Below, piece by piece: positions 9,100-17,746 of a stretch of DNA of 64,000 nucleotides (positions are counted from its first letter, which is position 1; each line of letters begins with the position of its first letter). The stretch covers positions 570,999 to 634,998 of the forward strand of contig NZ_KN150747.1 in NCBI RefSeq assembly GCF_000754815.1, given 5' to 3'. A model generated the notes under the pieces. The model ran no database searches, had not been told where the DNA came from, and worked only from the letters and a program-made list of their open reading frames with translations. Source of the DNA: Yersinia ruckeri ATCC 29473 (lineage in GTDB: Bacteria > Pseudomonadota > Gammaproteobacteria > Enterobacterales > Enterobacteriaceae). The translations under genes and the position numbers were made by a program.

Positions 9100-10755
9100 A
9101 TGACGAACAGTTCTCCTTACAGCGAAACGGATGTCATCATCATTGGTGGGGGGGCAACTGGCGCGGGTATCGCCCGAGACTGTGCCCGCCGTGGATTAGG
9201 TTGTATTTTGCTGGAGCGGCACGATATCGCGACGGGAGCCACCGGCAGAAATCATGGGTTGCTGCACAGCGGTGCTCGTTATGCAGTGACGGATAGCGAA
9301 TCAGCCAAAGAATGTATTGAAGAAAATCGGATTCTCAAGCGCATTGCTCGTCACTGTATTGAACCCACAAATGGCCTGTTTATCACCTTGCCAGAAGATT
9401 CTCTCGAGTATCAGCAACAGTTTATTGCCAGTTGTCAGCTGGCAGGTATTGATGCAGAAGCGATTGATCCCGCATTGGCGCTGCGAATGGAACCAGCAGC
9501 CAACCCAGCGATGATCGGAGCGGTTAAAGTGCCGGATGGCACGGTAGATCCTTTTCGCCTGACCGCTGCGAATATGCTGGATGCCCGTGAACATGGTGCT
9601 CAGGTTTTGACCTATCACGAAGTGATCGGTCTTATTCGTCAGGGCGATCGTGTGAGCGGTGTGCGTGTATTCGACCATAAAAATCAGCATCAGTATGATA
9701 TTCATGCACAAATTGTGGTTAATGCGGCTGGGATTTGGGGGCAGCATATCGCGGAATATGCCGATTTGCGGGTCAGAATGTTCCCCGCTAAAGGGGCGTT
9801 ACTGATTTTAGGTCATCGTATCAATAACATGGTCATTAACCGCTGCCGAAAACCGGCTGATGCAGATATTTTGGTACCGGGCGATACGATCTCCCTGATT
9901 GGCACGACCTCCACCCATATTGATTATGACCAAATCGACAATATGCTGGTCACGCCGCAAGAGGTGGACATTCTGATTCGTGAAGGTTCGAAGTTGTCAC
10001 CTAAGCTGGCGGCCACCCGCATCCTGCGAGCCTATGCTGGTGTGCGCCCACTGGTGGCTAGCGATGATGACCCGAGCGGACGTAATGTCAGTCGCGGTAT
10101 TGTGCTGCTAGACCACGCCAGCCGCGATGGTTTGGAAGGTTTTATTACCATCACCGGCGGCAAGTTAATGACTTATCGCCTGATGGCGGAATGGGCAACG
10201 GATAAAGTGTGTGAGAAATTGGGGCACACCGCCAGTTGTACTACGGCGCAAGAACCGTTACCTGGTTCTCGCCAGTCAGCAGAACAAACGCTGCGCAAGG
10301 TCATTTCCCTACCGGCAAGTATTCGCGGTTCTGCGGTGTATCGTCATGGCGACAGAGCAACCCAATTATTAGCAGGCAATCGGCTGGATAACAGTCTGGT
10401 GTGCGAATGTGAAGCCGTAACTGCGGGTGAAGTACGTTATGCCATTGAATCTCTTACGGTAAATAACTTACTAGATTTACGTCGTCGCACCCGCGTCGGC
10501 ATGGGTACTTGTCAGGGTGAGTTATGTGCCTGTCGTGCCGCTGGTCTACTTAACCGTTTCAACGTGACTACACCGCAACAATCTCGTGAGCAGTTGACAC
10601 AATTTCTCAATGAACGTTGGAAAGGCGTACGACCAATAGCCTGGGGTGATGCACTGCGGGAAAGTGAATTTACCAGTTGGATCTATCAGGGATTGTGTGG
10701 TCTGGATCGGGCCTCTGCCACGCATTCAGCTCAGGAGAAAAAGGATGAAATTTGA
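9100..10755 (+). CDS. glpA: Anaerobic glycerol-3-phosphate dehydrogenase, subunit A
   Basis: The FAD-containing catalytic subunit that oxidises glycerol-3-phosphate to dihydroxyacetone phosphate in anaerobic respiration. The ATG at 9100 (551 residues) has AAGTGGGG upstream; an open frame beginning at 8998 would run through the promoter region. Near the N-terminus is the dinucleotide motif GGGATGAG (16-23). The C-terminal part holds a BFD-like iron-sulfur domain with Cys435, Cys437, Cys471 and Cys476. It overlaps glpB by 11 bp. The upstream FNR-like site fits anaerobic induction. Confidence 0.97.
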   Translation: MTNSSPYSETDVIIIGGGATGAGIARDCARRGLGCILLERHDIATGATGRNHGLLHSGARYAVTDSESAKECIEENRILKRIARHCIEPTNGLFITLPEDSLEYQQQFIASCQLAGIDAEAIDPALALRMEPAANPAMIGAVKVPDGTVDPFRLTAANMLDAREHGAQVLTYHEVIGLIRQGDRVSGVRVFDHKNQHQYDIHAQIVVNAAGIWGQHIAEYADLRVRMFPAKGALLILGHRINNMVINRCRKPADADILVPGDTISLIGTTSTHIDYDQIDNMLVTPQEVDILIREGSKLSPKLAATRILRAYAGVRPLVASDDDPSGRNVSRGIVLLDHASRDGLEGFITITGGKLMTYRLMAEWATDKVCEKLGHTASCTTAQEPLPGSRQSAEQTLRKVISLPASIRGSAVYRHGDRATQLLAGNRLDNSLVCECEAVTAGEVRYAIESLTVNNLLDLRRRTRVGMGTCQGELCACRAAGLLNRFNVTTPQQSREQLTQFLNERWKGVRPIAWGDALRESEFTSWIYQGLCGLDRASATHSAQEKKDEI

Positions 10756-12016
10756 CGCAATTATTATCGGCGGCGGGCTGGCAGGATTGACCTGTGGCAT
10801 TCGTCTGGCAGAGCAGGGAAAATATTGCGCCATTGTGAGCGCTGGGCAAAGTGCGTTGCATTTCTCATCCGGTTCACTGGATCTACTGGCACAGTTACCG
10901 AATGGTGATGAAGTTCGTCAACCGCTTTTGGCACTGGATGCATTGGCGCAACAGGCACCTGAACATCCTTATAGCATAATGGGGGCAATGGCGGTAGCGT
11001 CGCTGGCCAGTGAAGCTCAGGCGTTGCTGAGTCGCTGTCATTTATCGTTTGTTGGTAGCGCGGCAGAAAACCATATGCGTATTACGCCGCTGGGAACCCG
11101 TCGACCAACCTGGTTAAGCCCGGCAGAAATTCCGGTCACTACGCTGGATGCTAACCTAAGTTACCAACAGATTGCGGTCATCGGTATTGAAGGCTTCCTC
11201 GATTTTCAGCCACAAATGGTGGCAGACGCGCTGCAAACTCAGGGAGTGGCTGCGACGTCAAGCTATATGCATCTACCGGCATTAGATCGACTGCGTGATA
11301 ATCCGAGTGAATTTCGTGCAGTGAATATTGCTCGGGTACTGGATCTGGCTGAAAGCCTGGAGCCTCTGGCTGAGGAGCTGTGCCGCTTATCCCATCAGGC
11401 ACAAATGATCTTGTTACCCGCCTGTATTGGTCTAGACAATCCAGAACAACTGGAAGCCTTGTGTTTAGCGGTCGGCAAACCGGTGATGTTATTGCCGACG
11501 TTGCCGCCATCTCTGCTGGGCATGCGTTTACATCAGGCTTTGCGCCAACGTTTTCAGCAACTTGGCGGCTTGGTGATGCCTGGCGATGCGGTATTACGCG
11601 CTGAGTTGGACGGCAACCGCGTGGCTGGCTTATATAGTCGTAATCACGGCGATATCCCACTAAGAGCGCCTCATATTGTTCTGGCGAGCGGCAGCTTTTT
11701 CAGCAACGGGCTGGTAGCCAGTTTTGATCAGGTCTATGAGCCGATTCTGGGGCTGGATATGTTATCACTGCCAAATCGTGCGGACTGGAGTCGTAGCGAT
11801 ATGTTTGATGCACAGCCGTACCTGCAATTCGGCGTAAAAACGGACGATCAATTGCGTGCATTACGCGGCGGTAAGCCGCTGGAAAATCTGTATGCCATTG
11901 GTGCAGTACTGGGTGGCTATGATCCATTACAGCAAGGATGCGGCGCGGGCGTATCTCTGACCAGCGCGCTGTTTGCTGCCCACCAAATTGCCGAAATCAC
12001 GGAGGTGAAACCATGA
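10745..12016 (+). CDS. glpB: Anaerobic glycerol-3-phosphate dehydrogenase, subunit B
   Basis: The flavoprotein subunit thought to pass electrons from GlpA towards GlpC and menaquinone. The ATG at 10745 (423 residues) has AGGAGAAAAAGG just upstream and overlaps the glpA stop, which suggests translational coupling. The N-terminus FDAIIIGGGLAGLTCG is an FAD-binding Rossmann motif. A second flavin-type motif, NLYAIGAVLGGYDP, lies near the C-terminus. It overlaps glpC by four bases (ATGA). Confidence 0.96.
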   Translation: MKFDAIIIGGGLAGLTCGIRLAEQGKYCAIVSAGQSALHFSSGSLDLLAQLPNGDEVRQPLLALDALAQQAPEHPYSIMGAMAVASLASEAQALLSRCHLSFVGSAAENHMRITPLGTRRPTWLSPAEIPVTTLDANLSYQQIAVIGIEGFLDFQPQMVADALQTQGVAATSSYMHLPALDRLRDNPSEFRAVNIARVLDLAESLEPLAEELCRLSHQAQMILLPACIGLDNPEQLEALCLAVGKPVMLLPTLPPSLLGMRLHQALRQRFQQLGGLVMPGDAVLRAELDGNRVAGLYSRNHGDIPLRAPHIVLASGSFFSNGLVASFDQVYEPILGLDMLSLPNRADWSRSDMFDAQPYLQFGVKTDDQLRALRGGKPLENLYAIGAVLGGYDPLQQGCGAGVSLTSALFAAHQIAEITEVKP

Positions 12017-13212
12017 GTTTACCGCGGGATAACAGTTTTGAAAGCTGCATTAAATGCACGATATGCACGACTTATTGCCCGGTGGCTAAGGTTAACCCGT
12101 TATATCCGGGGCCTAAACAGGCGGGGCCGGACGGAGAGCGTCTGCGACTCAAAGATCCGATGTTGTATGACGAAGCACTGAAATACTGTACTAACTGTAA
12201 ACGTTGCGAGGTAGCTTGTCCGTCCGACGTAAAAATTGGTGACATTATTCAGCGCGCCAAAGCCAGTTATGGTAGCGATAAACCCAAACTGCGCGATGCG
12301 ATTTTAAGCCACACCGACCTGATGGGCTCACTATCAACGCCGTTTGCACCAGTAATTAATGCTATCACTGGATTAAAACCGGTACGTAACTTGCTGGATA
12401 AAGCACTGAAAATTGACCATCGGCGTGAACTGCCCAAGTATTCTTTCGGGACTTTCCGGCGCTGGTATCGCCAGCAGGCGGCCAAACAGCAGCAATATGC
12501 CGAGCAGGTGGCGTTTTTCCACGGTTGTTTTGTTAACTATAACCATCCGCAGCTCGGGAAGGATTTAATCCGCGTGTTCAACGCGATGAACATCGGTGTG
12601 CAATTACTGAAACGAGAAAAATGTTGCGGTGTCCCGTTGATTGCCAACGGTTTTATCGAACAGGCCAAAAAACAGGCCAAAGTTAACCTTGAGTCACTGA
12701 CTGACGCGGTGATCGGGCGGGATATTCCTGTCGTCGCGACCTCTTCCAGCTGTACCTTTACCCTGCGGGATGAATACCCTCATTTATTGGATGTGGATAC
12801 GACGCCCGTACGGGATCGTGTCGAGCTGGCTACGCGTTATATTTACCGATTATTGGATCAAGGGCGGGAATTACCGCTGAAACATTTGCCATTGCGTATT
12901 GCCTACCATACGCCGTGCCATATGGAAAAAATGGGCTGGACGGCGTATACACTGGCCTTGTTGCAGCGCATTCCCGGTGTTGAATTGGTGACGTTGGATT
13001 CTCAGTGCTGCGGTATTGCTGGCACCTATGGATTTAAGTCCGAAAACTACGCCACATCTCAGGGAATCGGGGCATCACTTTTCCGCCAGATCGAGGAAAG
13101 TGGCGTGGATTTGGTGATTACTGACTGTGAAACCTGTAAGTGGCAGATAGAAATGTCCACCAGTAAACCATGCGAGCATCCGATAACGTTGTTGGCTCGG
13201 GCATTGGCATAG
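12013..13212 (+). CDS. glpC: Anaerobic glycerol-3-phosphate dehydrogenase, membrane anchor and iron-sulfur subunit C
   Basis: Anchors GlpAB to the inner membrane and relays electrons to the quinone pool. The ATG at 12013 (399 residues) overlaps the glpB stop; an earlier in-frame start at 11938 lies deep inside glpB. There are two ferredoxin-type [4Fe-4S] motifs, Cys12/15/18/22 and Cys59/62/65/69, and two CCG motifs (KCCGVPL, QCCGIAG) as in the heterodisulfide-reductase family. It ends the operon, 7 bp before a strong hairpin. Confidence 0.96.
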   Translation: MSLPRDNSFESCIKCTICTTYCPVAKVNPLYPGPKQAGPDGERLRLKDPMLYDEALKYCTNCKRCEVACPSDVKIGDIIQRAKASYGSDKPKLRDAILSHTDLMGSLSTPFAPVINAITGLKPVRNLLDKALKIDHRRELPKYSFGTFRRWYRQQAAKQQQYAEQVAFFHGCFVNYNHPQLGKDLIRVFNAMNIGVQLLKREKCCGVPLIANGFIEQAKKQAKVNLESLTDAVIGRDIPVVATSSSCTFTLRDEYPHLLDVDTTPVRDRVELATRYIYRLLDQGRELPLKHLPLRIAYHTPCHMEKMGWTAYTLALLQRIPGVELVTLDSQCCGIAGTYGFKSENYATSQGIGASLFRQIEESGVDLVITDCETCKWQIEMSTSKPCEHPITLLARALA

Positions 13213-13219
13213 CATATTC

Positions 13220-13241
13220 AGAGCGCGGTGATCCGCGCTCT
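13220..13241. terminator. Terminator after glpC
   Basis: The nine-bp arms AGAGCGCGG and CCGCGCTCT surround the loop TGAT. It sits between the convergent genes glpC and dcrB. TCTTAA follows on the plus side, with no long T-run. Confidence 0.7.
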
Positions 13242-13258
13242 CTTAACGCTTAACCGGT

Positions 13259-13783
13259 TTATTTCAGTTTTAGGCTGCTGATAATGGATTCGGCTTCGGT
13301 CTGTGCCTGCTGCTGGTTTTCTGCTGGCAGCGTAATTTGCAGCGTCATGCTATTGTTACCCACATTGCCCATCACCACGGATGAATACGCTTTCTGACCG
13401 CCACTAGTGATAATGCTATCCAATTGCTGCAACGGTTTTGCGTCAATTTCGATAGATTTATTGGTGACGATTTGCAAATTGGCATCGCGGGTTTTCTGTT
13501 GTTCGATCAGACGCTGAGCCAGCACGTCCAATTTTTCGGTGTTCTTATCATTTAAAATAATCACTACCGCTTTTTCACCATTATTAGTCGCATAAACGTG
13601 CTTATTGCTGGCAGGATTGCTGATTTTATCGCTTTGATCGGAAAACTCGGCGGGCAGAACCAGAGCAATATTACCGTCCAACAGACTCAGTGGTTGGCCG
13701 ACGTTATTGTCGTTTTTGACATCACAGGCGCTCAGCCCGCTAACCAGCAAACCAACGGCGAAGAGTTTGGTCATTTTGTTCAT
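13259..13783 (-). CDS. dcrB: Inner-membrane lipoprotein DcrB
   Basis: A small lipoprotein, required in E. coli for DNA uptake by phages C1 and C6 and linked to lipoprotein maturation. The 174-residue protein has a signal peptide with lipobox LSAC, giving Cys20 as the lipidated residue. The second half (VVTNKSIEID, QLDSII, YSSVVMGNVGNN, QITLPAENQQQAQ) closely follows E. coli DcrB; the segment after the lipobox is shorter. AGGAA precedes the start. It neighbours yhhQ as in E. coli. Confidence 0.9.
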   Translation of the reverse strand: MNKMTKLFAVGLLVSGLSACDVKNDNNVGQPLSLLDGNIALVLPAEFSDQSDKISNPASNKHVYATNNGEKAVVIILNDKNTEKLDVLAQRLIEQQKTRDANLQIVTNKSIEIDAKPLQQLDSIITSGGQKAYSSVVMGNVGNNSMTLQITLPAENQQQAQTEAESIISSLKLK

Positions 13784-13966
13784 GGGAATTCCTTCTGGAT
13801 GAAAGTTTTTAAGCCTTAACTCAATAGTTGTATCGCACCTTATTCAGCAGGTAAATGCAACAGATTGTTCGGTAAAGAAATGTCTAAAGGCCAAATTTAA
13901 GAGAATTCTATGCATGACAGGGGGCCATGCGCAAGGCCGGCCACCCTTACGAGTTAACCCCGATAG

Positions 13967-14635
13967 TTAGCCAATTTGTGCTAATGGTCGTGCTGCTGTT
14001 TGGCGAGCAAAATACTTCAGCAATACATTCAGCATTACGCCGTAGGCGGGCAGGAAGAAAAACAGACAAATCAGTAGCTTGAATGTGTAATCCACTAAGG
14101 CAATTTCTACCCAGTTCGCGGCCATAAAAGCGTCGCTGCTTTTGTAGAAAGCGATAAAGAAGAACGCCATGGTGTCACTAATATTACCGAAGAACATGGC
14201 CGCAGTAGGAGCCACCCACCAGGCGCTGCGTTGACGCAAACGGTTAAACACCTGAACATCCAAAATCTGCCCTAAAACGTAGGCCATAAAACTGGCTACG
14301 GCGATACGGGCAACCATCACATTAAAACTGGTGAGTGCAGGGAACCCTTGCCAGCTACCTTGAAAGAACAGGGCCGAAACCAGATAGGAAATCAGCAGCG
14401 CTGGTAACATTACCGACAAAATAATCCGGCGAGCCAAAGGCGCACCAAAAATTCGCACGGTAAGATCGGTAGCTAAAAAGATGAAGGGAAAGGTGAAAGC
14501 TCCCCAGGTGGTGTGAAAGCCAAAAATAGCAATTGGTAATTGCACCAGATAATTACTGGATGTGATGATGACAATATGGAATAGCGAAAGCCATACCAAA
14601 GCGGTCATCCGCTGTTGGGGCGTAAACGAAAACAT
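13967..14635 (-). CDS. yhhQ: Queuosine precursor transporter YhhQ
   Basis: A COG1738-family membrane protein that imports 7-deazaguanine precursors (preQ0/preQ1) for queuosine tRNA modification. The 222-residue protein has about six hydrophobic segments and family motifs FPFIFLATDL and FFGNISDT. The start at 14635 has an AAGG Shine-Dalgarno seven bases upstream, and that AAGG lies in the 3' tail of a probable preQ1-I riboswitch. Regulation by ligand-gated translation is therefore likely. Confidence 0.93.
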   Translation of the reverse strand: MFSFTPQQRMTALVWLSLFHIVIITSSNYLVQLPIAIFGFHTTWGAFTFPFIFLATDLTVRIFGAPLARRIILSVMLPALLISYLVSALFFQGSWQGFPALTSFNVMVARIAVASFMAYVLGQILDVQVFNRLRQRSAWWVAPTAAMFFGNISDTMAFFFIAFYKSSDAFMAANWVEIALVDYTFKLLICLFFFLPAYGVMLNVLLKYFARQTAARPLAQIG

Positions 14636-14639
14636 GATG

Positions 14640-14676
14640 TGACCTTTTTGGTTATTGGGGTGAGGGAACCCAGACT
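14640..14676 (-). promoter_or_regulatory. Probable preQ1-I riboswitch in the yhhQ leader
   Basis: Read on the minus strand, the leader contains CTGGGTTCCCTCACCCCA, followed by an A-rich tail AATAACCAAAAAGG and then the yhhQ ATG. This has the shape of class I preQ1 aptamers such as that of Thermoanaerobacter tengcongensis: a short GGG/CCC stem, a loop starting TTC, and an A-rich tail whose 3' end makes a pseudoknot. The tail contains the Shine-Dalgarno AAGG (complement of 14643-14646), so ligand binding would hide the ribosome site. The YhhQ substrate fits. Assigned by eye. Confidence 0.65.
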
Positions 14677-14861
14677 GAATCTGCCCGAATTTTTGCGGTG
14701 CGGCGGCATAATACGTGTTTGCGCAACGAATGCAACGGTTAATTTTAGCGCAAACGTTAGCGTAGCTTGCACCAGGAAATGGGCGGAGTAAACTAGCTGG
14801 CTTTTATCGGGATGTTCCCGGCGAGATTGATTTTTGTACTATGACTAACGAGAGAAACCCG

Positions 14862-15113
14862 ATGACCGACCCCTTTTCCCATCCCGATAAAACCCTGGAT
14901 ACGCTTGGCCTACGCTGCCCAGAGCCGGTAATGATGGTGCGAAAAACGGTACGCCATATGGAACAGGGACAGACGTTGCTGATCATCGCTGACGATCCGG
15001 CTACCACACGCGACATTCCGGGTTTTTGCCGCTTTATGGATCATGAACTGGTGGCACAACAGATCGAAGCTACGCCTTATCGATATCTGATTCGTAAAGG
15101 TATACAGGGTTAG
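14862..15113 (+). CDS. tusA: Sulfur carrier protein TusA
   Basis: Accepts persulfide sulfur from IscS and passes it to TusBCD for 2-thiouridine formation in tRNA. The ATG at 14862 gives 83 residues and aligns with the E. coli start ([22 protein letters not shown]); an ATG seven codons earlier has no ribosome site. The active cysteine is Cys19 in LRCPEP. It is divergent from yhhQ as in E. coli, and its 3' hairpin abuts a dispersed repeat. Confidence 0.96.
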   Translation: MTDPFSHPDKTLDTLGLRCPEPVMMVRKTVRHMEQGQTLLIIADDPATTRDIPGFCRFMDHELVAQQIEATPYRYLIRKGIQG

Positions 15114-15140
15114 TCACTGACTATTTACGTAGACGAAAAC

Positions 15141-15162
15141 AACGGCTCATTGTTGGGCCGTT
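15141..15162 (+). terminator. Hairpin after tusA
   Basis: AACGGCTC pairs with GGGCCGTT around ATTGTT, with one G-T pair. The expected T-run is missing and the dispersed repeat begins at the next base, which suggests the repeat inserted at the terminator. Confidence 0.6.
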
Positions 15163-15325
15163 CAGGCCGCTGACAAACCTCGACCCAGTGATCTTTGGTT
15201 GAGAAGACAGGCAAACGAGTCAAGCGTCCGCGCCAGGGATGGCGCGGAACGAGCCGACAAGGAGGTATTCACGGCGTCTTGATGATCTGCCTGTTTGCGC
15301 CGCTACGAGCAGGTTATCATTGATG
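15163..15325 (+). repeat. Palindromic dispersed repeat (YPAL-like), copy 2
   Basis: The same family as 5935-6098 and 51061-51207, in plus orientation. It shares CTGACAAACCTCGA, GAGTCAAGCGTCCG, GGATGGCGCGGAACGAGCC and TATTCACGGCGTCTTGA. Both ends have diverged (TTATCATTGATGG in place of TTTGTCATTAA), so it looks older. It fills the gap between tusA and the 3' end of zntA, and no flanking duplication is visible. Confidence 0.8.
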
Positions 15326-15333
15326 GATGTGGC

Positions 15334-17562
15334 TTAAAGATCGCGTTTCCTCAATAATCTCAAGGCATTGGCGGTCACTAGTGCCGTTGCACCCGAATCC
15401 GCCAGCACCGCCAGCCATAATCCGGTGAGTCCCAGCAGCGTTGTCACCAGGAAGATGCCTTTCAATCCCAGAGCAATAGCAATGTTTTGCCGAATATTGG
15501 CTCGTGCTGCACGGGAAAGAACGATGATCTCAGCCAGTCCGGTCAGGCGATTATGCGTCAATGCAGCATCGGCGGTTTCCAATGCCACATCGGTACCGCT
15601 GCCCATGGCAACGCCAATGCTGGCGGCTTTCATGGCGGGTGCATCGTTAATACCATCACCAACCATGACTGTAGGCTGTTGTTGGTTCAAGGCGGTTACC
15701 GCCTCGACTTTGTCTGCTGGTAGTAAACCTGCGCGGTAGTCGATACCCAATTCATAGGCAATTGCTGCGGCTGCTCTTGGATTATCACCGGTTAGCATCA
15801 CGCCTTGAATACCAATTTTTTTCAATGCGTTAATGGCTGCTTTTGCATCACTGCGCAAGGTATCACGCAATGCCAATAACCCAATGAATCGATCATTTTC
15901 CAGTACCGCGATAGCCGTTTTCCCGCTGCTTTCTAGCTGATCCAGTTGTGTTTGCCAGTGGCTATCTAAGGTCTGTGCCGCCAGTTTTCCGGGTGAACTG
16001 ACCAGAATCTTCAGGCCATCAACGACACCTTCAACACCAATCCCAGCTAATGCACGGCGTTCATTGGCCAGCGGTAAATCAGGCGAATCTTGCGTGGCTC
16101 GCTGCAAAATGGCTGTCGCCAGCGGATGATGAGAACCGGCTTCAACGGCGGCGGCCAGCGCGATCAAACGGCGTTCAGTCATGCCATCCACCGGCAGTAC
16201 ATCAGTGACTTGCGGTTTTCCTTCGGTCAAAGTACCTGTTTTATCGAAGGCAACAGTTTGAATCAGACCTAACTGCTCCAATGCCGCACCACCTTTGATT
16301 AGCGCCCCACGACGGGTAGCTGCCGCCAGCGCTGAGGTAATGGCCGCCGGAGTTGAAATCACCAATGCACAAGGGCAGCCGATGAGTAACAGTGTTAAAC
16401 CACGGTAAATCCAGATATCCCACGACTGTGCATAGAATATCGGCGGTATCAGAATGACCAATACCGACAGCAGCATAATCAGTGGCGTATAAATACGGCT
16501 GAAGCGGTCAATAAAGCGTTCGATCGGAGCGCGACGTTCTTCTGCCCGTTCAATCAATTGCAGAATCCGATCGATGGCGTTGTTGCCGGGTTCAGATACC
16601 ACCTGCATTTGTGCCGCCCGATCGACGGACAAACTACCTGCCGCCACTTTTTCCCCTTGTTGGCGTTCAACGGGGATCGATTCGCCGGTCAATGCACTTT
16701 CATCGAAACTGGCGAACGCTGTAACCAACTTTGCATCGGCGGGTAAGCGTGCACCCGGTGCGATTTCGATAACGTCACCTGGGCGCAGGCTGGCAACCGG
16801 CACCCGACGCCGTTGCCCTTCGGTTAGTAACAGCGCCTCTTCTGGCACCAGCGCCATTAGTGCCGAAACGCCTCGACGTGCGCGGCCGGCAGCATAAGAC
16901 TCCAGTAACTCACCCAGCATAAACAGCAGCAGCACCATCGCTGCTTCCGCCGTTGCACCGATAAACAGTGCACCAATGGCGGCGACGCTCATCAGCGTCT
17001 CTATGGCGAAAGGCGTTCCGGAGCGGGTGAGTTTCCACGCTTTGCTGACGATCGGTACCAACCCGACCAAAGTAGTAATAATAAAGGCGATACGACCCAT
17101 TTCAGGGCTGAATAATGATGCTACCCAACTGAGTACCATCAAGGTGGTTAGGATAATAAGTGGAAAATATTCGCGAAATTTTTGCTCGGCAGCGGGGGAT
17201 TGTTGCCCCGAAGCACCCACCGTATTCACCAAACTGAAACCTGCTCTGGTGACGGCATCTTGTACCTGCTGGCGGATATCGCTTTTAGCATCGACAACCA
17301 GTTTTTCCGTCGCAAATAGCACTTTGACCTGTTCCACGCCACTTAGATTGCCAACGGCAGTTTCAACTTTGCGTGCGCAGCTTGGGCAATCCATACCTTT
17401 AATCTGCCAGCTGTAGCGCTGGTGGTCGGCGGCCAGCGGCGCAGTATTCAGACTATCGTCAGCGCTATTGCTACAGCACGTTTTTTGAGCTGTGTGAGCA
17501 TGTTTTTCCGACTCATGGCGATGAGTGGAATTTTGCTGTTTATGGTCGTGATGTGAATGCAT
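15334..17562 (-). CDS. zntA: Zinc/cadmium/lead-exporting P-type ATPase ZntA
   Basis: A P1B-type ATPase that pumps Zn2+, Cd2+ and Pb2+ out of the cytoplasm. The 742-residue protein (E. coli 732) has a metal-binding domain with GMDCPSC (Cys59, Cys62), the membrane metal site Cys396-Pro-Cys398 and the phosphorylation motif DKTGT (Asp440). MVGDGINDAPA lies near the C-terminus. The first 30 residues are rich in histidine and end in CC, an extra metal-ligand stretch. The promoter upstream has the stretched spacing of ZntR-activated promoters. Confidence 0.96.
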   Translation of the reverse strand: MHSHHDHKQQNSTHRHESEKHAHTAQKTCCSNSADDSLNTAPLAADHQRYSWQIKGMDCPSCARKVETAVGNLSGVEQVKVLFATEKLVVDAKSDIRQQVQDAVTRAGFSLVNTVGASGQQSPAAEQKFREYFPLIILTTLMVLSWVASLFSPEMGRIAFIITTLVGLVPIVSKAWKLTRSGTPFAIETLMSVAAIGALFIGATAEAAMVLLLFMLGELLESYAAGRARRGVSALMALVPEEALLLTEGQRRRVPVASLRPGDVIEIAPGARLPADAKLVTAFASFDESALTGESIPVERQQGEKVAAGSLSVDRAAQMQVVSEPGNNAIDRILQLIERAEERRAPIERFIDRFSRIYTPLIMLLSVLVILIPPIFYAQSWDIWIYRGLTLLLIGCPCALVISTPAAITSALAAATRRGALIKGGAALEQLGLIQTVAFDKTGTLTEGKPQVTDVLPVDGMTERRLIALAAAVEAGSHHPLATAILQRATQDSPDLPLANERRALAGIGVEGVVDGLKILVSSPGKLAAQTLDSHWQTQLDQLESSGKTAIAVLENDRFIGLLALRDTLRSDAKAAINALKKIGIQGVMLTGDNPRAAAAIAYELGIDYRAGLLPADKVEAVTALNQQQPTVMVGDGINDAPAMKAASIGVAMGSGTDVALETADAALTHNRLTGLAEIIVLSRAARANIRQNIAIALGLKGIFLVTTLLGLTGLWLAVLADSGATALVTANALRLLRKRDL

Positions 17563-17600
17563 AGAGTCCCCGAAACGGATAATTCATCGTTAATGATAGG

Positions 17601-17632
17601 ACTTTACACCTTGGAGTTGACTCCAGAGTCAA
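17601..17632 (-). promoter_or_regulatory. ZntR-type promoter of zntA
   Basis: On the minus strand the -35 TTGACT (17627-17632) and the -10 TAAAGT (17601-17606) are separated by 20 bp instead of 17. The spacer contains the dyad CTGGAGTCAACTCCAAG. This matches the E. coli zntA promoter (TTGACT, 20 bp, dyad CTCTGGAGTCGACTCCAGAG), where ZntR with Zn(II) untwists the DNA. zntR itself is not in the window. Confidence 0.85.
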
Positions 17633-17722
17633 TAGAAGAATAAGAATTATTACTAAATAGCGATGAATTAATCGGTAGTGGAAATAGTAGAAGGTTTATG
17701 GCGGACAAAATAAAAAGCGACA

Positions 17723-17738
17723 CCCCACTAGCGTGGGG
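17723..17738 (-). terminator. Terminator after yhhN
   Basis: CCCCAC and GTGGGG pair around TAGC. On the minus strand a T-rich stretch (CTTTTTATTTTG) follows after several bases. It ends yhhN transcripts before the zntA promoter. Confidence 0.65.
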
Positions 17739-17746
17739 CGTAGGGG

